A stretch of 64,000 nt of DNA from Microbacterium sp. No. 7 (GTDB lineage Bacteria > Actinomycetota > Actinomycetes > Actinomycetales > Microbacteriaceae), in assembly GCF_001314225.1 (NCBI RefSeq), contig NZ_CP012697.1:4154001-4218000 (forward strand), read 5' to 3'. The position numbers and the translations under genes are program-made. The notes below the pieces were generated by a model. That model ran no database searches. It saw nothing but the letters and a program-made list of their open reading frames with translations, and had not been told where the DNA came from. Of this stretch, positions 8,663 to 16,974 are shown one piece after another. Numbering within the stretch: position 1 is the stretch's first letter; the number at the start of each line of letters is the position of its first letter.

Positions 8663-9544
8663 ATGTCGGATTACCTCGGGTACAAGGACAAGGTCTGCGT
8701 CGTCACCGGCGCCGCGTCGGGAATGGGCCGGGCCCTGACGGAGATGCTCGTCGATCTCGGCGCATCGGTCTTCGCGATCGACCGCGTGGCCGCGGGCGTG
8801 CCGGGCGTCACGCGAGAGATCATCGCCGACCTCGGGGCGAAGGCGTCCATCGACGCCGCCTTCGCCGAGCTCCCCGAGCGGATCGACGTCTTCTTCGGCG
8901 TCGCGGGCGTCGCGGGCGTGCACAACTCGTTCCTCGAGACGATGACCGTGAACTACGTGTCGAACAAGTACGTCACCGACGCCTACCTCGTCGACCGGGT
9001 CGCGGAGGGCGGCTCGATCGCGTTCGTGACCTCCGCGGGCGGCCTGCGCTGGGAGTTCCCCGACATCCGCGCCGAGCTCACGCCGTTCACCGACCCCGAC
9101 GCCGACTGGGACGCGCTCGTCCAGCGCGTCGCCGACTTCGACGCCTCCTACGGCGGCGACCTCCCCGGCTTCCGCGGCTACATCCTCTCCAAGCGCGCGC
9201 TCAACCTCCTCGTCGCCGAGCGCGTGCAGACGTTCGCCGAGAAGAGGGTGCGGATCAACGCGATCCTGCCGGCGATGACCGCGACCGGCATGATCGGCGA
9301 CTTCGCCGAGCAGCGCGGCGGCATGGACAACCTCAAGGCCGGCAGCACGGGCCCCGCGGGCCGGCTCGCCGAGCCCGCCGACATGGCGCGCACCCTGGTC
9401 TTCCTGGGCAGCGACCTCGCCGGCTTCGTCTCGGGGTCGTTCTTCGACGTCGACTTCGGCATGAACGCGCTCGAGCTGGCCGGGATCGCCCCGATGCGCA
9501 CGAAGTGGACGATGCACGAGTCCCTCAGCGCACAGCCCGCGTAG
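8663..9544 (+). CDS. Short-chain dehydrogenase/reductase (3-alpha-HSD-like)
   Basis: A 293-residue NAD(P)-dependent alcohol dehydrogenase of the SDR family. The cofactor motif TGAASGMG is at the N-terminus and the catalytic YILSK at Tyr173/Lys177. The arrangement with SAGGLRWEFPD before the Tyr and a roughly 40-residue acidic insert resembles 3-alpha-hydroxysteroid dehydrogenase/carbonyl reductases rather than FabG. The ATG at 8663 follows AAGGAAG. It is the first gene of the rightward operon and probably oxidises the alcohol made by one of the P450s to a ketone (inference). Confidence 0.88.
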   Translation: MSDYLGYKDKVCVVTGAASGMGRALTEMLVDLGASVFAIDRVAAGVPGVTREIIADLGAKASIDAAFAELPERIDVFFGVAGVAGVHNSFLETMTVNYVSNKYVTDAYLVDRVAEGGSIAFVTSAGGLRWEFPDIRAELTPFTDPDADWDALVQRVADFDASYGGDLPGFRGYILSKRALNLLVAERVQTFAEKRVRINAILPAMTATGMIGDFAEQRGGMDNLKAGSTGPAGRLAEPADMARTLVFLGSDLAGFVSGSFFDVDFGMNALELAGIAPMRTKWTMHESLSAQPA

Positions 9545-9589
9545 CCGGCACCGCCCCTCTTTCCTCCTCCTCCCACGAAGGATCCGCAC

Positions 9590-11089
9590 ATGACCACCGA
9601 CACGATCTCCGCCCGCGACACACCCCTCGCCCTCGCGCACGCCGACCGCCTCTTCATCGACGGAGAGTGGGTCGCCCCCACCGGCTCCGGCGGCTTCGAC
9701 GTGATCGACTCGGCGACCGAGCAGCCCTTCCTGCGCGTCGCCGAGGCGAGCGCCGCCGACATGGACGCCGCGATCGCCGCGGCGCGCCACGCGTTCGATC
9801 ACACCGACTGGTCGTTCCTCGAGCCGGCCGAGCGCGCCGTCTACCTGCGCAGGCTCGCCGAGGGCCTGCGCGCCCGCTCCGAGGAGATGGCGACCTACTG
9901 GACGCGGCAGGCCGGCCCGCTCTTCGCCATGTCGAAGGGGTCGATCCAGCGCGTGCCGATGGTGTTCGAGTTCTACGCCGACCTCGCCGACTCCTACCCC
10001 TGGATCACCCCCGGCACGTCGATGATGTCGGAGTTCGCGGCGGTCGTCAGCGAGCCGATCGGCGTCGTCGGCGCGATCGTCCCCTGGAACACGCCGCTGT
10101 CGCTGGCGGGCTACAAGGTCGCCCCGGCCCTGCTCACCGGCTGCACCGTCGTGCTCAAGCTCCCGCCCGAGGCGCCGGGCGAGCTGCTCGTGCTCGCCGA
10201 GGTCGCCCAGGAGATCGGGCTGCCGCCGGGCGTGCTCAACGTCGTCACCGCCGACCGCGAGGTCTCCGAGCAGCTCGTGCGCGACCCCCGCGTCGACAAG
10301 ATCGCCTTCACGGGATCGAGCGCCGTCGGCAAGCGCATCGCGACCATCTGCGGCGAGCGCCTCGCTCGCTACACGCTCGAGCTCGGCGGCAAGTCGGCCG
10401 CCGTCGTCCTCGACGACTACGACCTGCAGAAGGCGGCCGCGGCGATCACCGGGCAGGAGATCAGCCTCACCGGCCAGAACTGCTCGTCGCTCACGCGCGT
10501 CATCGTCTCGCGGCGCCGTCACGACGAGCTCGCCGAGGCCCTCGGCGCCGCGTTCGGCGCCGTGCGCGTGGGCGACCCGTTCGACCCCGCGTCGCAGATG
10601 GGCCCCCTCGCGATGGGACGTCAGCAGGCGCGCGTGCTCGAGTACGTCGAGAAGGGCGTCGCCGAGGGCGCGACGCTCGTCACGGGCGGGCGCCGGCCCG
10701 CGCACCTGGAGCGCGGCTACTTCGTCGAGCCCACGGTCTTCGCGAACGTCGACAACCGGTCGACCATCGCGCAGGAGGAGATCTTCGGCCCCGTCGTGTC
10801 GATCATCCCCGCCGACGACGAGGCGCACGCGATCGAGCTCGCCAACGGCACGCCCTTCGGCCTCAACTCGGCGGTCTTCACCGACGACGTCGAGCGCGCC
10901 TGGCACGTGGCGCGCCGCCTCCGCGCGGGCACCGTCGGCCACAACGGGTTCAAGGTCGAGTCGCTGCTGCTCGGCTTCGGCGGCGTCAAGCAGTCAGGCT
11001 TCGGGCGCGAGGGCGGCGTCCAGGGCGTCCACCCCTACATCGAGACGAAGACCGTGCTCCTGGACGGCGCTCCCCGGCGGTTCCAGTGA
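9590..11089 (+). CDS. NAD(P)-dependent aldehyde dehydrogenase
   Basis: A 499-residue class 1/2-type aldehyde dehydrogenase that turns an aldehyde into a carboxylate. The general base Glu264 lies in ELGGK and the nucleophile Cys298 in TGQNCSS. The cofactor loop GSSAVGKRIA and the C-terminal FGRVKQSGFGRE-type motif (here GFGGVKQSGFGREGG) are intact. The start ATG at 9590 follows GAAGGATCC. It sits 45 nt after the SDR and before the P450. With the CoA transferase further along, it could produce the acid that is then activated as a CoA ester. Confidence 0.93.
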   Translation: MTTDTISARDTPLALAHADRLFIDGEWVAPTGSGGFDVIDSATEQPFLRVAEASAADMDAAIAAARHAFDHTDWSFLEPAERAVYLRRLAEGLRARSEEMATYWTRQAGPLFAMSKGSIQRVPMVFEFYADLADSYPWITPGTSMMSEFAAVVSEPIGVVGAIVPWNTPLSLAGYKVAPALLTGCTVVLKLPPEAPGELLVLAEVAQEIGLPPGVLNVVTADREVSEQLVRDPRVDKIAFTGSSAVGKRIATICGERLARYTLELGGKSAAVVLDDYDLQKAAAAITGQEISLTGQNCSSLTRVIVSRRRHDELAEALGAAFGAVRVGDPFDPASQMGPLAMGRQQARVLEYVEKGVAEGATLVTGGRRPAHLERGYFVEPTVFANVDNRSTIAQEEIFGPVVSIIPADDEAHAIELANGTPFGLNSAVFTDDVERAWHVARRLRAGTVGHNGFKVESLLLGFGGVKQSGFGREGGVQGVHPYIETKTVLLDGAPRRFQ

Positions 11090-11145
11090 CCCGGCGCCGT
11101 CCCACCCACACGTCATAACCAACACGCAAGAGAGAAGAGACGTCG

Positions 11146-12441
11146 ATGTCCACTGTCGAGATCAACCCCAACGAGGTCGACTTCTTCACCGACCGCGAAG
11201 TGGCGGCACGGGCTGAGCCGTACTTCGACCACATGCTGGCCCACCACCCGGTGTTCCGGGAGCCCAAGTACGGCGTGGTCATCGTCACCGGCTACGAGGA
11301 GGCGCTGCAGGTCTACCACCAGCCCGACGTGTACTCCTCGATCAACCGCACCGGCGGGCCCGTCGTCGACCTCCCCGTGGAGCTCGTCGGCGACGACATC
11401 TCCGAGATCCTCGAGCAGCACCGCGAGCTGTTCTCGTCGAACGACCAGATCGTGACGTTCGACCCGCCGATGCACACGGACCACCGCGCGATCCTGATGG
11501 GCCTGATCACGCCCAAGCGGCTCAAGGAGAACGAGAGCTTCCTCAAGCGGACGGCCGACCAGTACCTCGACGAGCTGCTGCCCCAGGGCCACTGCGAGTT
11601 CATCTGGGACTATGCGAAGAAGTACACCATCCTCGCCGTCGGCGACCTCCTCGGCGTGCCCGAGGAGGACTTCCCGCTGCTGCTCGAGCGCTTCGCCTCG
11701 GGCGGCGCGACGCCGGTGCTCGGGAACCTCGAGCTGCAGGTCAACCACTACAACGCCCTCGAGCTGATGTACGACTACTTCGTCGAGAAGATCGAGGAGC
11801 GCCGCGTCGCACCGAAGGACGACGTGCTCACGGGCATGGCGCTCGCGACCTTCCCCGACGGCTCGCTGCCCGAGCCGATCGAGGTCGCCCGCATCGCGTC
11901 GAACCTGTTCGCCGCCGGCCAGGAGACGACCGTGCAGATCATGGGCATCTGCATGCAGCGGATCGCCGAGGACGCCGAGCTGCAGCAGCGGCTGCGCGAG
12001 GACTTCTCGCTCATCCCGAAGTTCATCGAGGAGACGCTGCGCATCGAGGCCCCGATCAAGGGCTCGTTCCGCCTCACCAAGCGTCCGACGACGCTCGGCG
12101 GCCTCGACCTGCCCGTGGGCACGGTCGTGATGCTGCTGCACGGCGCGGCCGGCCGCGACCCGCGCGTCTTCGAGGACCCCGCGACGTTCGACGTCGACCG
12201 CGCCAACGCGCGGCAGCACCTCGCCTTCGGCCGCGGCATCCACACCTGCCCGGGCGCCCCGCTCGCCCGCGCCGAGGCCGTGTTCTCGATCGAGCGCTTC
12301 CTCAGCCGCACGTCGAGCATCACGATCGACGCGGCGCACCACGGCCCGGCGGGCGAGCGCTCGTGGGACCTCATCGAGAGCTACAAGTTCCACGGCCACA
12401 CGCACCTCTACCTCGACTACGCGCAGAGCGAGACGGAGTGA
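11146..12441 (+). CDS. Cytochrome P450 (bacterial class I), monooxygenase 1
   Basis: A 431-residue soluble P450. The heme ligand is Cys368 in FGRGIHTCPGAPLAR, the I-helix oxygen-activation motif is AGQETT, and the K-helix ExxR is ETLR. It should hydroxylate an unactivated carbon, receiving electrons through the 3Fe-4S ferredoxin whose gene overlaps its stop codon (TGATG). It resembles the broad CYP group used for terpenoid and steroid hydroxylation, but I cannot place a CYP family. It lies between the ALDH and the ferredoxin in the rightward operon. Confidence 0.93.
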   Translation: MSTVEINPNEVDFFTDREVAARAEPYFDHMLAHHPVFREPKYGVVIVTGYEEALQVYHQPDVYSSINRTGGPVVDLPVELVGDDISEILEQHRELFSSNDQIVTFDPPMHTDHRAILMGLITPKRLKENESFLKRTADQYLDELLPQGHCEFIWDYAKKYTILAVGDLLGVPEEDFPLLLERFASGGATPVLGNLELQVNHYNALELMYDYFVEKIEERRVAPKDDVLTGMALATFPDGSLPEPIEVARIASNLFAAGQETTVQIMGICMQRIAEDAELQQRLREDFSLIPKFIEETLRIEAPIKGSFRLTKRPTTLGGLDLPVGTVVMLLHGAAGRDPRVFEDPATFDVDRANARQHLAFGRGIHTCPGAPLARAEAVFSIERFLSRTSSITIDAAHHGPAGERSWDLIESYKFHGHTHLYLDYAQSETE

Positions 12442-12653
12442 TGACCGGTGACCTGACCGTCGACCGGGACCGGTGCATGGGGTCGGGGCAGTGCACGTTC
12501 TACGCCCCCAAGACGTTCGATCTCGACGACATGAGCATCGCGATCGTCATCGACGACCACGGCGACGCCGACGACAAGATCCAGATGGCGATCGACGTGT
12601 GCCCCACCCGGGCGCTCGCGCGCGCCGCCCACACCCAGAATGAGAGCGACTGA
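12441..12653 (+). CDS. 3Fe-4S ferredoxin for P450 1
   Basis: A 70-residue ferredoxin of the type that serves actinobacterial P450s. Cluster ligands are in DRCMGSGQCTFYAP and the distal CP pair (VCPTRAL), leaving only three Cys and thus a 3Fe-4S cluster. Its ATG overlaps the P450 stop by one base, so translation is coupled. Electrons probably come from the ferredoxin reductase encoded at 18681-19931, since no reductase is in this operon. Confidence 0.9.
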   Translation: MTGDLTVDRDRCMGSGQCTFYAPKTFDLDDMSIAIVIDDHGDADDKIQMAIDVCPTRALARAAHTQNESD

Positions 12654-12654
12654 G

Positions 12655-13101
12655 ATGAGCACGACGACGGCGGGGCGGATATCGCTCCCCATCCCCGACC
12701 TGGAGAGCGACGGCCTGCTCGCGGAGTTCCCCGAGGGCCACCGGCTCGTCGGGTCTGTCTGCGACGATTGCGGCCAGGCGATGCTGGGCAGCCGCGTCGT
12801 GTGCAGCTCGTGCGTCGGGGGCAGCATCTCGCGCACGGCGCTGCCCGCGACCGGCGTGCTGTACTCGTTCACCCGGCTGAGCCGCGGCGACGGCGGCATC
12901 CGCGCGCTCGGGTACGTCGATCTCGACAACGGCGTGCGCACGCTGACCGACCTCCGCGACTCCCCCGAGCTGGGCGCCGGCATCCGCGTGCGGCTCGACG
13001 TCGATCCCGACGGCGCCGCGTGGTTCTTCGCGGCCGTGGCCGGCGAGGAGCAGGGCGACGGCGCGCAGGACGCGGAGCAGAAGGAGGACACCCATGTCTG
13101 A
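12655..13101 (+). CDS. Zn-ribbon OB-fold protein (DUF35), thiolase partner
   Basis: A 148-residue protein with the DUF35 layout: an N-terminal rubredoxin-like Zn ribbon (CDDCGQAMLGSRVVCSSC) followed by an acyl-CoA-binding OB fold. Such proteins form complexes with thiolase-like Ltp2 proteins and are needed for retro-aldol cleavage of beta-hydroxyacyl-CoAs, for example in steroid side-chain degradation. The gene overlaps the following thiolase-fold gene by eight nt, which supports a complex. The start is ATG 12655, two nt after the ferredoxin stop. The C-terminal 15-20 residues are acidic and probably disordered. Confidence 0.88.
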   Translation: MSTTTAGRISLPIPDLESDGLLAEFPEGHRLVGSVCDDCGQAMLGSRVVCSSCVGGSISRTALPATGVLYSFTRLSRGDGGIRALGYVDLDNGVRTLTDLRDSPELGAGIRVRLDVDPDGAAWFFAAVAGEEQGDGAQDAEQKEDTHV

Positions 13102-14242
13102 GAACGTCTACGTCATCTCCGCGGCGATGATCCCGTTCGGCAAGTACCGCAGCTCGTCGTACGTCGGGCTCGCGCTGCCGCCCCTCGTCGACGCGCTCAA
13201 GGGCGCGGGCATCGACAAGTCGGACGTCGGCGCGGTCTACGTCGGCCACTCCTACGGCGGCATGATGACCGGGCAGCGGATCTGCAAGGAGATCGGGCTC
13301 GGGACGATCCCCACCGTCAACGTCGACAACGCCTGCTCGAGCGGCGCGACGGCGGTGCACGAGGCCTGGCGGGCGATCGCGGAGGGCGTCGTCGACGTCG
13401 CCGTCGTCATCGGCGTCGAGAAGCTCACGCAGTTCGGCGGCGGCATGCTGCCGCTCTCCCCCGAGGACCGCGAGGTGAAGCAGGGCATCGTGATGCCCGC
13501 CGTCTACGCGATGCGGGCGAACCGGTACATGCACGACTTCGGGGCGACGGCGGAGGACCTCGCGCTCGTGAGCGTGAAGGCGCGCAAGCACGCCGCCCTC
13601 AACCCGTTCGCCCAGTACCGCACGGAGGTCACGGTCGAGGAGGTGCTCGCCGCCCGGCCGATCGCCGATCCGCTGACCCTGCCGATGTGCTGCCCGACCG
13701 GCGACGGCGCGGCGGTCGTGGTGCTCGCCTCGGAGCGCGCCCGCGCGCGCCTGGGGGCGACGAGGTCGATGCGCATCGCGGCGTCGGTGCTGCACTCGGG
13801 CTTCGTCGCCGAGGGCTTCCGCGACATGACCAAGCCCGAGATCACCTACGAGTCCGCGCGCGACGCCTACGCGATGGCCGGCATCGAGGCGAAGGACCTC
13901 GACATGATCGAGTGCCACGACGCCTTCTCGATCGCCGAGATCGTCTACTACGAGGCCCTGGGCCTCACCGAGCACGGCACGGGCGTCGGCCTGCTGCGCG
14001 ACGGCAGGACGACGTTCGGCGGCGACGTCGTCGTGAACCCGAGCGGCGGCCTGCTCTCCCGCGGGCACCCCGTCGGCGCGAGCGGCACGGCGCAGATCGC
14101 CGAGGCCTTCTGGCAGCTCACCGGCACCGCCGGCGACCGCCAGATCGACGACGCGCGCTGGGCCCTCACGCACGTCACGGGCGGCGGCACCGCGGGCCTC
14201 GACCACGGCGCCTGCACGATCCACGTCTTCGAGGCCGTGTGA
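13094..14242 (+). CDS. Thiolase-superfamily lipid-transfer-like protein (Ltp2-type aldolase or thiolase)
   Basis: A 382-residue thiolase-fold enzyme of the SCP2/Ltp branch. The N-terminal nucleophile position Cys81 lies in DNACSSG, the histidine motif is ECHDAFS and the second motif is SRGHPVGASG. The C-terminal catalytic Cys of biosynthetic/degradative thiolases is missing; the equivalent loop is VTGGGTAGLDHGA, as in Ltp2-type aldolases. Paired with the DUF35 protein, it most likely cleaves a beta-hydroxyacyl-CoA or beta-ketoacyl-CoA. An aldolase is favoured by the DUF35 pairing and the missing Cys, a thiolase by the retained Cys81. Confidence 0.85.
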   Translation: MSENVYVISAAMIPFGKYRSSSYVGLALPPLVDALKGAGIDKSDVGAVYVGHSYGGMMTGQRICKEIGLGTIPTVNVDNACSSGATAVHEAWRAIAEGVVDVAVVIGVEKLTQFGGGMLPLSPEDREVKQGIVMPAVYAMRANRYMHDFGATAEDLALVSVKARKHAALNPFAQYRTEVTVEEVLAARPIADPLTLPMCCPTGDGAAVVVLASERARARLGATRSMRIAASVLHSGFVAEGFRDMTKPEITYESARDAYAMAGIEAKDLDMIECHDAFSIAEIVYYEALGLTEHGTGVGLLRDGRTTFGGDVVVNPSGGLLSRGHPVGASGTAQIAEAFWQLTGTAGDRQIDDARWALTHVTGGGTAGLDHGACTIHVFEAV

Positions 14243-14247
14243 GGACG

Positions 14248-15468
14248 ATGGACCAGCCCCCTCTGAAAGGCATCCGCGTCGTCGACCTCACGACCTTCCT
14301 CTCCGGGCCGTCTGCGACGCAGCTGCTCGGCGACCTGGGAGCCGAGATCATCAAGGTCGAGTCGCTCGACGGCGACTCGAGCCGGGCGATCGTCGGCCCC
14401 GAGCTGGACGGCGAGAGCGCCTACTTCCTCGCGAACAACCGCAACAAGCGCAGCATCGCGATCGACCTGAAGTCGCCGCGCGGCGTCGAGGTCATGAGGC
14501 GCCTGATCGCCGACGCGGACGTGGTCGTCGAGAACTTCCGCCCCGGCGTGTGCGCGCGGCTCGGGCTCGACCCGGACGAGCTCACGGCGGCGCACCCCTC
14601 GCTCGTGTGGGTCGCGATCAGCGGCTTCGGCCAGGAGGGGCCGCTGCGCGACCGGCCGGCGTACGACATGGTCGTGCAGGCCCTCAGCGGCGTGATGAGC
14701 CTCACCGGGCATCCGGGCGCGCCGGCGGCCCGGCTCGGCATCCCGGCCGGCGACGTCGTCGCGGGGATGTACGCCGTGATCGGCGTCGTCTCGGCGCTCT
14801 ACGCGCGCGCCGAGACCGGCCGCGGCCGCATCATCGACGTGTCGATGCTGCGCGGCCAGCTCGCGATGCTCTCCTACCAGGCCGTGTACACGAACATCAC
14901 GAACGTGGCGCCCGGCCCGCAGGGCGCCGGCCACGACTCGATCGCCACCTACCGCTCGTTCCGCGGCGGCGACGGGCGCGAGTTCGTCGTGACCGCCAAC
15001 ACCCCGCGCATGTGGGAGGGGCTCTGCCGCACGCTCGGCGTCGAGGAGCTCGTCGCCGACGAGCGCTACCTCGACGCGGCGAGCCGCCTGCGCAATCGCG
15101 AGTCGCTCTGGGCCGTGCTGGAGGCGCGCTTCGCCGAGCGCCCGGCGGCCGAGTGGGTCGCGCTGCTCACCGAGGCGCAGGTGCCCGTCGCGCCCGTGAA
15201 GAACGTGCTCGAGGCGCTGGCCGACGCGCGCGCGGCCGGCGACGGCACGCTCGTGACGGTCGGCAACGGCGTCGCGGAGTTCGAGAACGTCGCCACGCCG
15301 ATCACCTTCGTGGGCGCGGAGCAGGTGGAGCCCTCGTACCCTCCCCTGCTCGGAGAGCACACCGTGAGCATCCTGCGCGACGAGCTCGGGCTCGACGACC
15401 GCGAGATCGACGAGCTCGTCGCGGACGGCGTCGTCGTGGCATCCGGCGTCTCGGCCTCGGTCGCCTGA
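14248..15468 (+). CDS. Class III CoA-transferase (CaiB/BaiF family)
   Basis: A 406-residue family III CoA transferase that moves CoA between acids without ATP. The N-terminal GIRVVDLTTFLSGPSATQ and IIKVES motifs are standard. The catalytic aspartate falls at Asp169 in PAGDVVAG, the same number as in formyl-CoA transferase. It is the last gene of the operon, five nt after the thiolase stop, with GAGGAC before the ATG. It probably activates the carboxylate made by the ALDH (inference). A long hairpin terminator follows. Confidence 0.92.
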   Translation: MDQPPLKGIRVVDLTTFLSGPSATQLLGDLGAEIIKVESLDGDSSRAIVGPELDGESAYFLANNRNKRSIAIDLKSPRGVEVMRRLIADADVVVENFRPGVCARLGLDPDELTAAHPSLVWVAISGFGQEGPLRDRPAYDMVVQALSGVMSLTGHPGAPAARLGIPAGDVVAGMYAVIGVVSALYARAETGRGRIIDVSMLRGQLAMLSYQAVYTNITNVAPGPQGAGHDSIATYRSFRGGDGREFVVTANTPRMWEGLCRTLGVEELVADERYLDAASRLRNRESLWAVLEARFAERPAAEWVALLTEAQVPVAPVKNVLEALADARAAGDGTLVTVGNGVAEFENVATPITFVGAEQVEPSYPPLLGEHTVSILRDELGLDDREIDELVADGVVVASGVSASVA

Positions 15469-15493
15469 GGACAGCGCACCGCACGACGACGCA

Positions 15494-15548
15494 CGCAGAG
15501 AACGGAGGAGGGGGCCAGATGATCTGGCCCCCTCCTCCGTTCTCTGCG
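15494..15548. terminator. Bidirectional hairpin terminator, 27-bp perfect stem
   Basis: Arms 15494-15520 and 15522-15548 are perfectly complementary with a single G (15521) at the centre. It lies between the convergent CoA-transferase and ferredoxin genes. There is no long T-run, as is usual in actinobacteria. It should stop transcription from both sides. Confidence 0.85.
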
Positions 15549-15582
15549 CATCCCTGCCGAGCCCTGCCGGTCTCCGCGCTGG

Positions 15583-15786
15583 TCAGCCCTCGGCGAGCGC
15601 GAGCGCCCGGCTCGGGCAGATCTGCACGGCGAGGCGCGCGCGATCGCGCTCCTCGTCGGTGCCGGGCTCATCGCGCACGACGATCACCTTGCCGTCGTCG
15701 TCCTGGTCGAAGGCGTCGGGGTCGGTGAAGACGCACTGCCCCGACCCCATGCACGTCGCCCGGTCGGCCGTGATCCGCACGGTCAC
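15583..15786 (-). CDS. 3Fe-4S ferredoxin for P450 2
   Basis: A 67-residue ferredoxin with cluster ligands in ATCMGSGQCVFTDPDAF and ICPSRAL, again three Cys and so 3Fe-4S. The start is the GTG at 15786, which overlaps the P450 stop by four nt (GTGA). It is the last gene of the leftward redox operon. It shares the MGSGQC core with the other ferredoxin but is clearly diverged, so the two probably serve different P450s. Confidence 0.9.
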   Translation of the reverse strand: MTVRITADRATCMGSGQCVFTDPDAFDQDDDGKVIVVRDEPGTDEERDRARLAVQICPSRALALAEG

Positions 15787-16952
15787 CACTCCACGGGGAG
15801 CTCGTACAGCCCGTAGTTGCCGAGCGTCTTGAACCGCAGCTCCGACACCGGCACGGCGAGCCGCAGCGTCGGCACGCGGCGGATCAGCGCGTCGAGCACG
15901 ATCTCCAGCTCCAGGCGGGCCACGTTCTGGCCGAGGCACTGGTGCGGGCCGAACCCGAAGGCGACGTGGTTGCGGGCGCCGCGCGTGAAGTCGATGCGGT
16001 GCGGGTCGGGGAAGACGTCGGGGTCGCGGTTGGCCGTGTTGGCGAGCGCGTACACGACGGAGCCCGACGGGATCGTGACGCCGTGCACCTCGAGGTCGTC
16101 CAGGGCGAGGCGCATGCCGCCGACCTCGGCGATCGTGAAGTAGCGCAGCAGCTCCTCCACGGCCCCGGGGACGAGCTTCGGGTCGTCGCGGAGCTGCTGC
16201 AGCAGCTCGGGCCGGTCGAGCAGCGTCATGACCGCGAGCGAGATCATGTTGCTCGTCGTCTCGTGACCCGCGATGAGCAGGAGGAAGCCGAGCCCGATCG
16301 CCTCGTCGCGGGGCGCTCCGGCGGCGAGCTGCCTGCTCAGGATGTCGTCGCCCGGGTTCTCGATGCGGTCGTCGACGAGGGTCGCGATGTAGTCGCGGAT
16401 CGCGGTGGACGCCGCGGCCCGCTCCTCGAGGTCGGCGGTCGGCTCGGTGAACGTCGCGGTGCTGTTCTGGAAGAACTCGTGGTCCTCGTACGGGACGCCG
16501 AGCATGTCGGCGATCACCATCGAGGGGACGGGGAGCGAGAGGAGGGTGACGAGGTCGCCGCCGCTGCCGCTCGCGAGCATGGCGTCGATCGTGTCGGCGA
16601 CGATCTCCTCGACCCGCGGACGCATCGCGGCGACCTTCTTGACCGTGAACTCGCCCATGATGCGGCCGCGCTGCACGGAGTGCTCGGGCGGGTCCATGGC
16701 GATGATCTGCCCCGCGTGCGTGTCGGGGGAGTACGCGAGGTGCGCCGGATGCGCGGGGTTGGCGCGATCGGAGCTGAACCTCGTGTTGGCGAGCATCGCG
16801 CGCACGTCCTCGAGCTTCGTGACGGCCCACACGGCGCCGCCGCGCGACGGCCAGTCGAGCTCGGCGACGGGCTGCTCCGTCTGGAGCCGCAGGTGCTGCT
16901 CGGGCGGGTCGTACGGGTCGGTGCGCTGGTCGGAGAACGTGGTCTTCGTCAT
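15783..16952 (-). CDS. Cytochrome P450 (bacterial class I), monooxygenase 2
   Basis: A 389-residue P450 with the CYP105/CYP107-like signature: IAGHETTSN in the I-helix, EELLR as ExxR and FGFGPHQCLGQNVAR around heme ligand Cys339. Start ATG 16952 follows GGAGG by seven nt. It differs strongly from P450 1 and is not a duplicate. The gene is followed by its own ferredoxin and preceded by a diflavin reductase and a ferredoxin reductase, an unusually rich supply of electron donors. Its likely role is a second hydroxylation in the same pathway. Confidence 0.93.
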   Translation of the reverse strand: MTKTTFSDQRTDPYDPPEQHLRLQTEQPVAELDWPSRGGAVWAVTKLEDVRAMLANTRFSSDRANPAHPAHLAYSPDTHAGQIIAMDPPEHSVQRGRIMGEFTVKKVAAMRPRVEEIVADTIDAMLASGSGGDLVTLLSLPVPSMVIADMLGVPYEDHEFFQNSTATFTEPTADLEERAAASTAIRDYIATLVDDRIENPGDDILSRQLAAGAPRDEAIGLGFLLLIAGHETTSNMISLAVMTLLDRPELLQQLRDDPKLVPGAVEELLRYFTIAEVGGMRLALDDLEVHGVTIPSGSVVYALANTANRDPDVFPDPHRIDFTRGARNHVAFGFGPHQCLGQNVARLELEIVLDALIRRVPTLRLAVPVSELRFKTLGNYGLYELPVEW

Positions 16953-16974
16953 CGAAGCCTCCAAGGGGTCGGTG

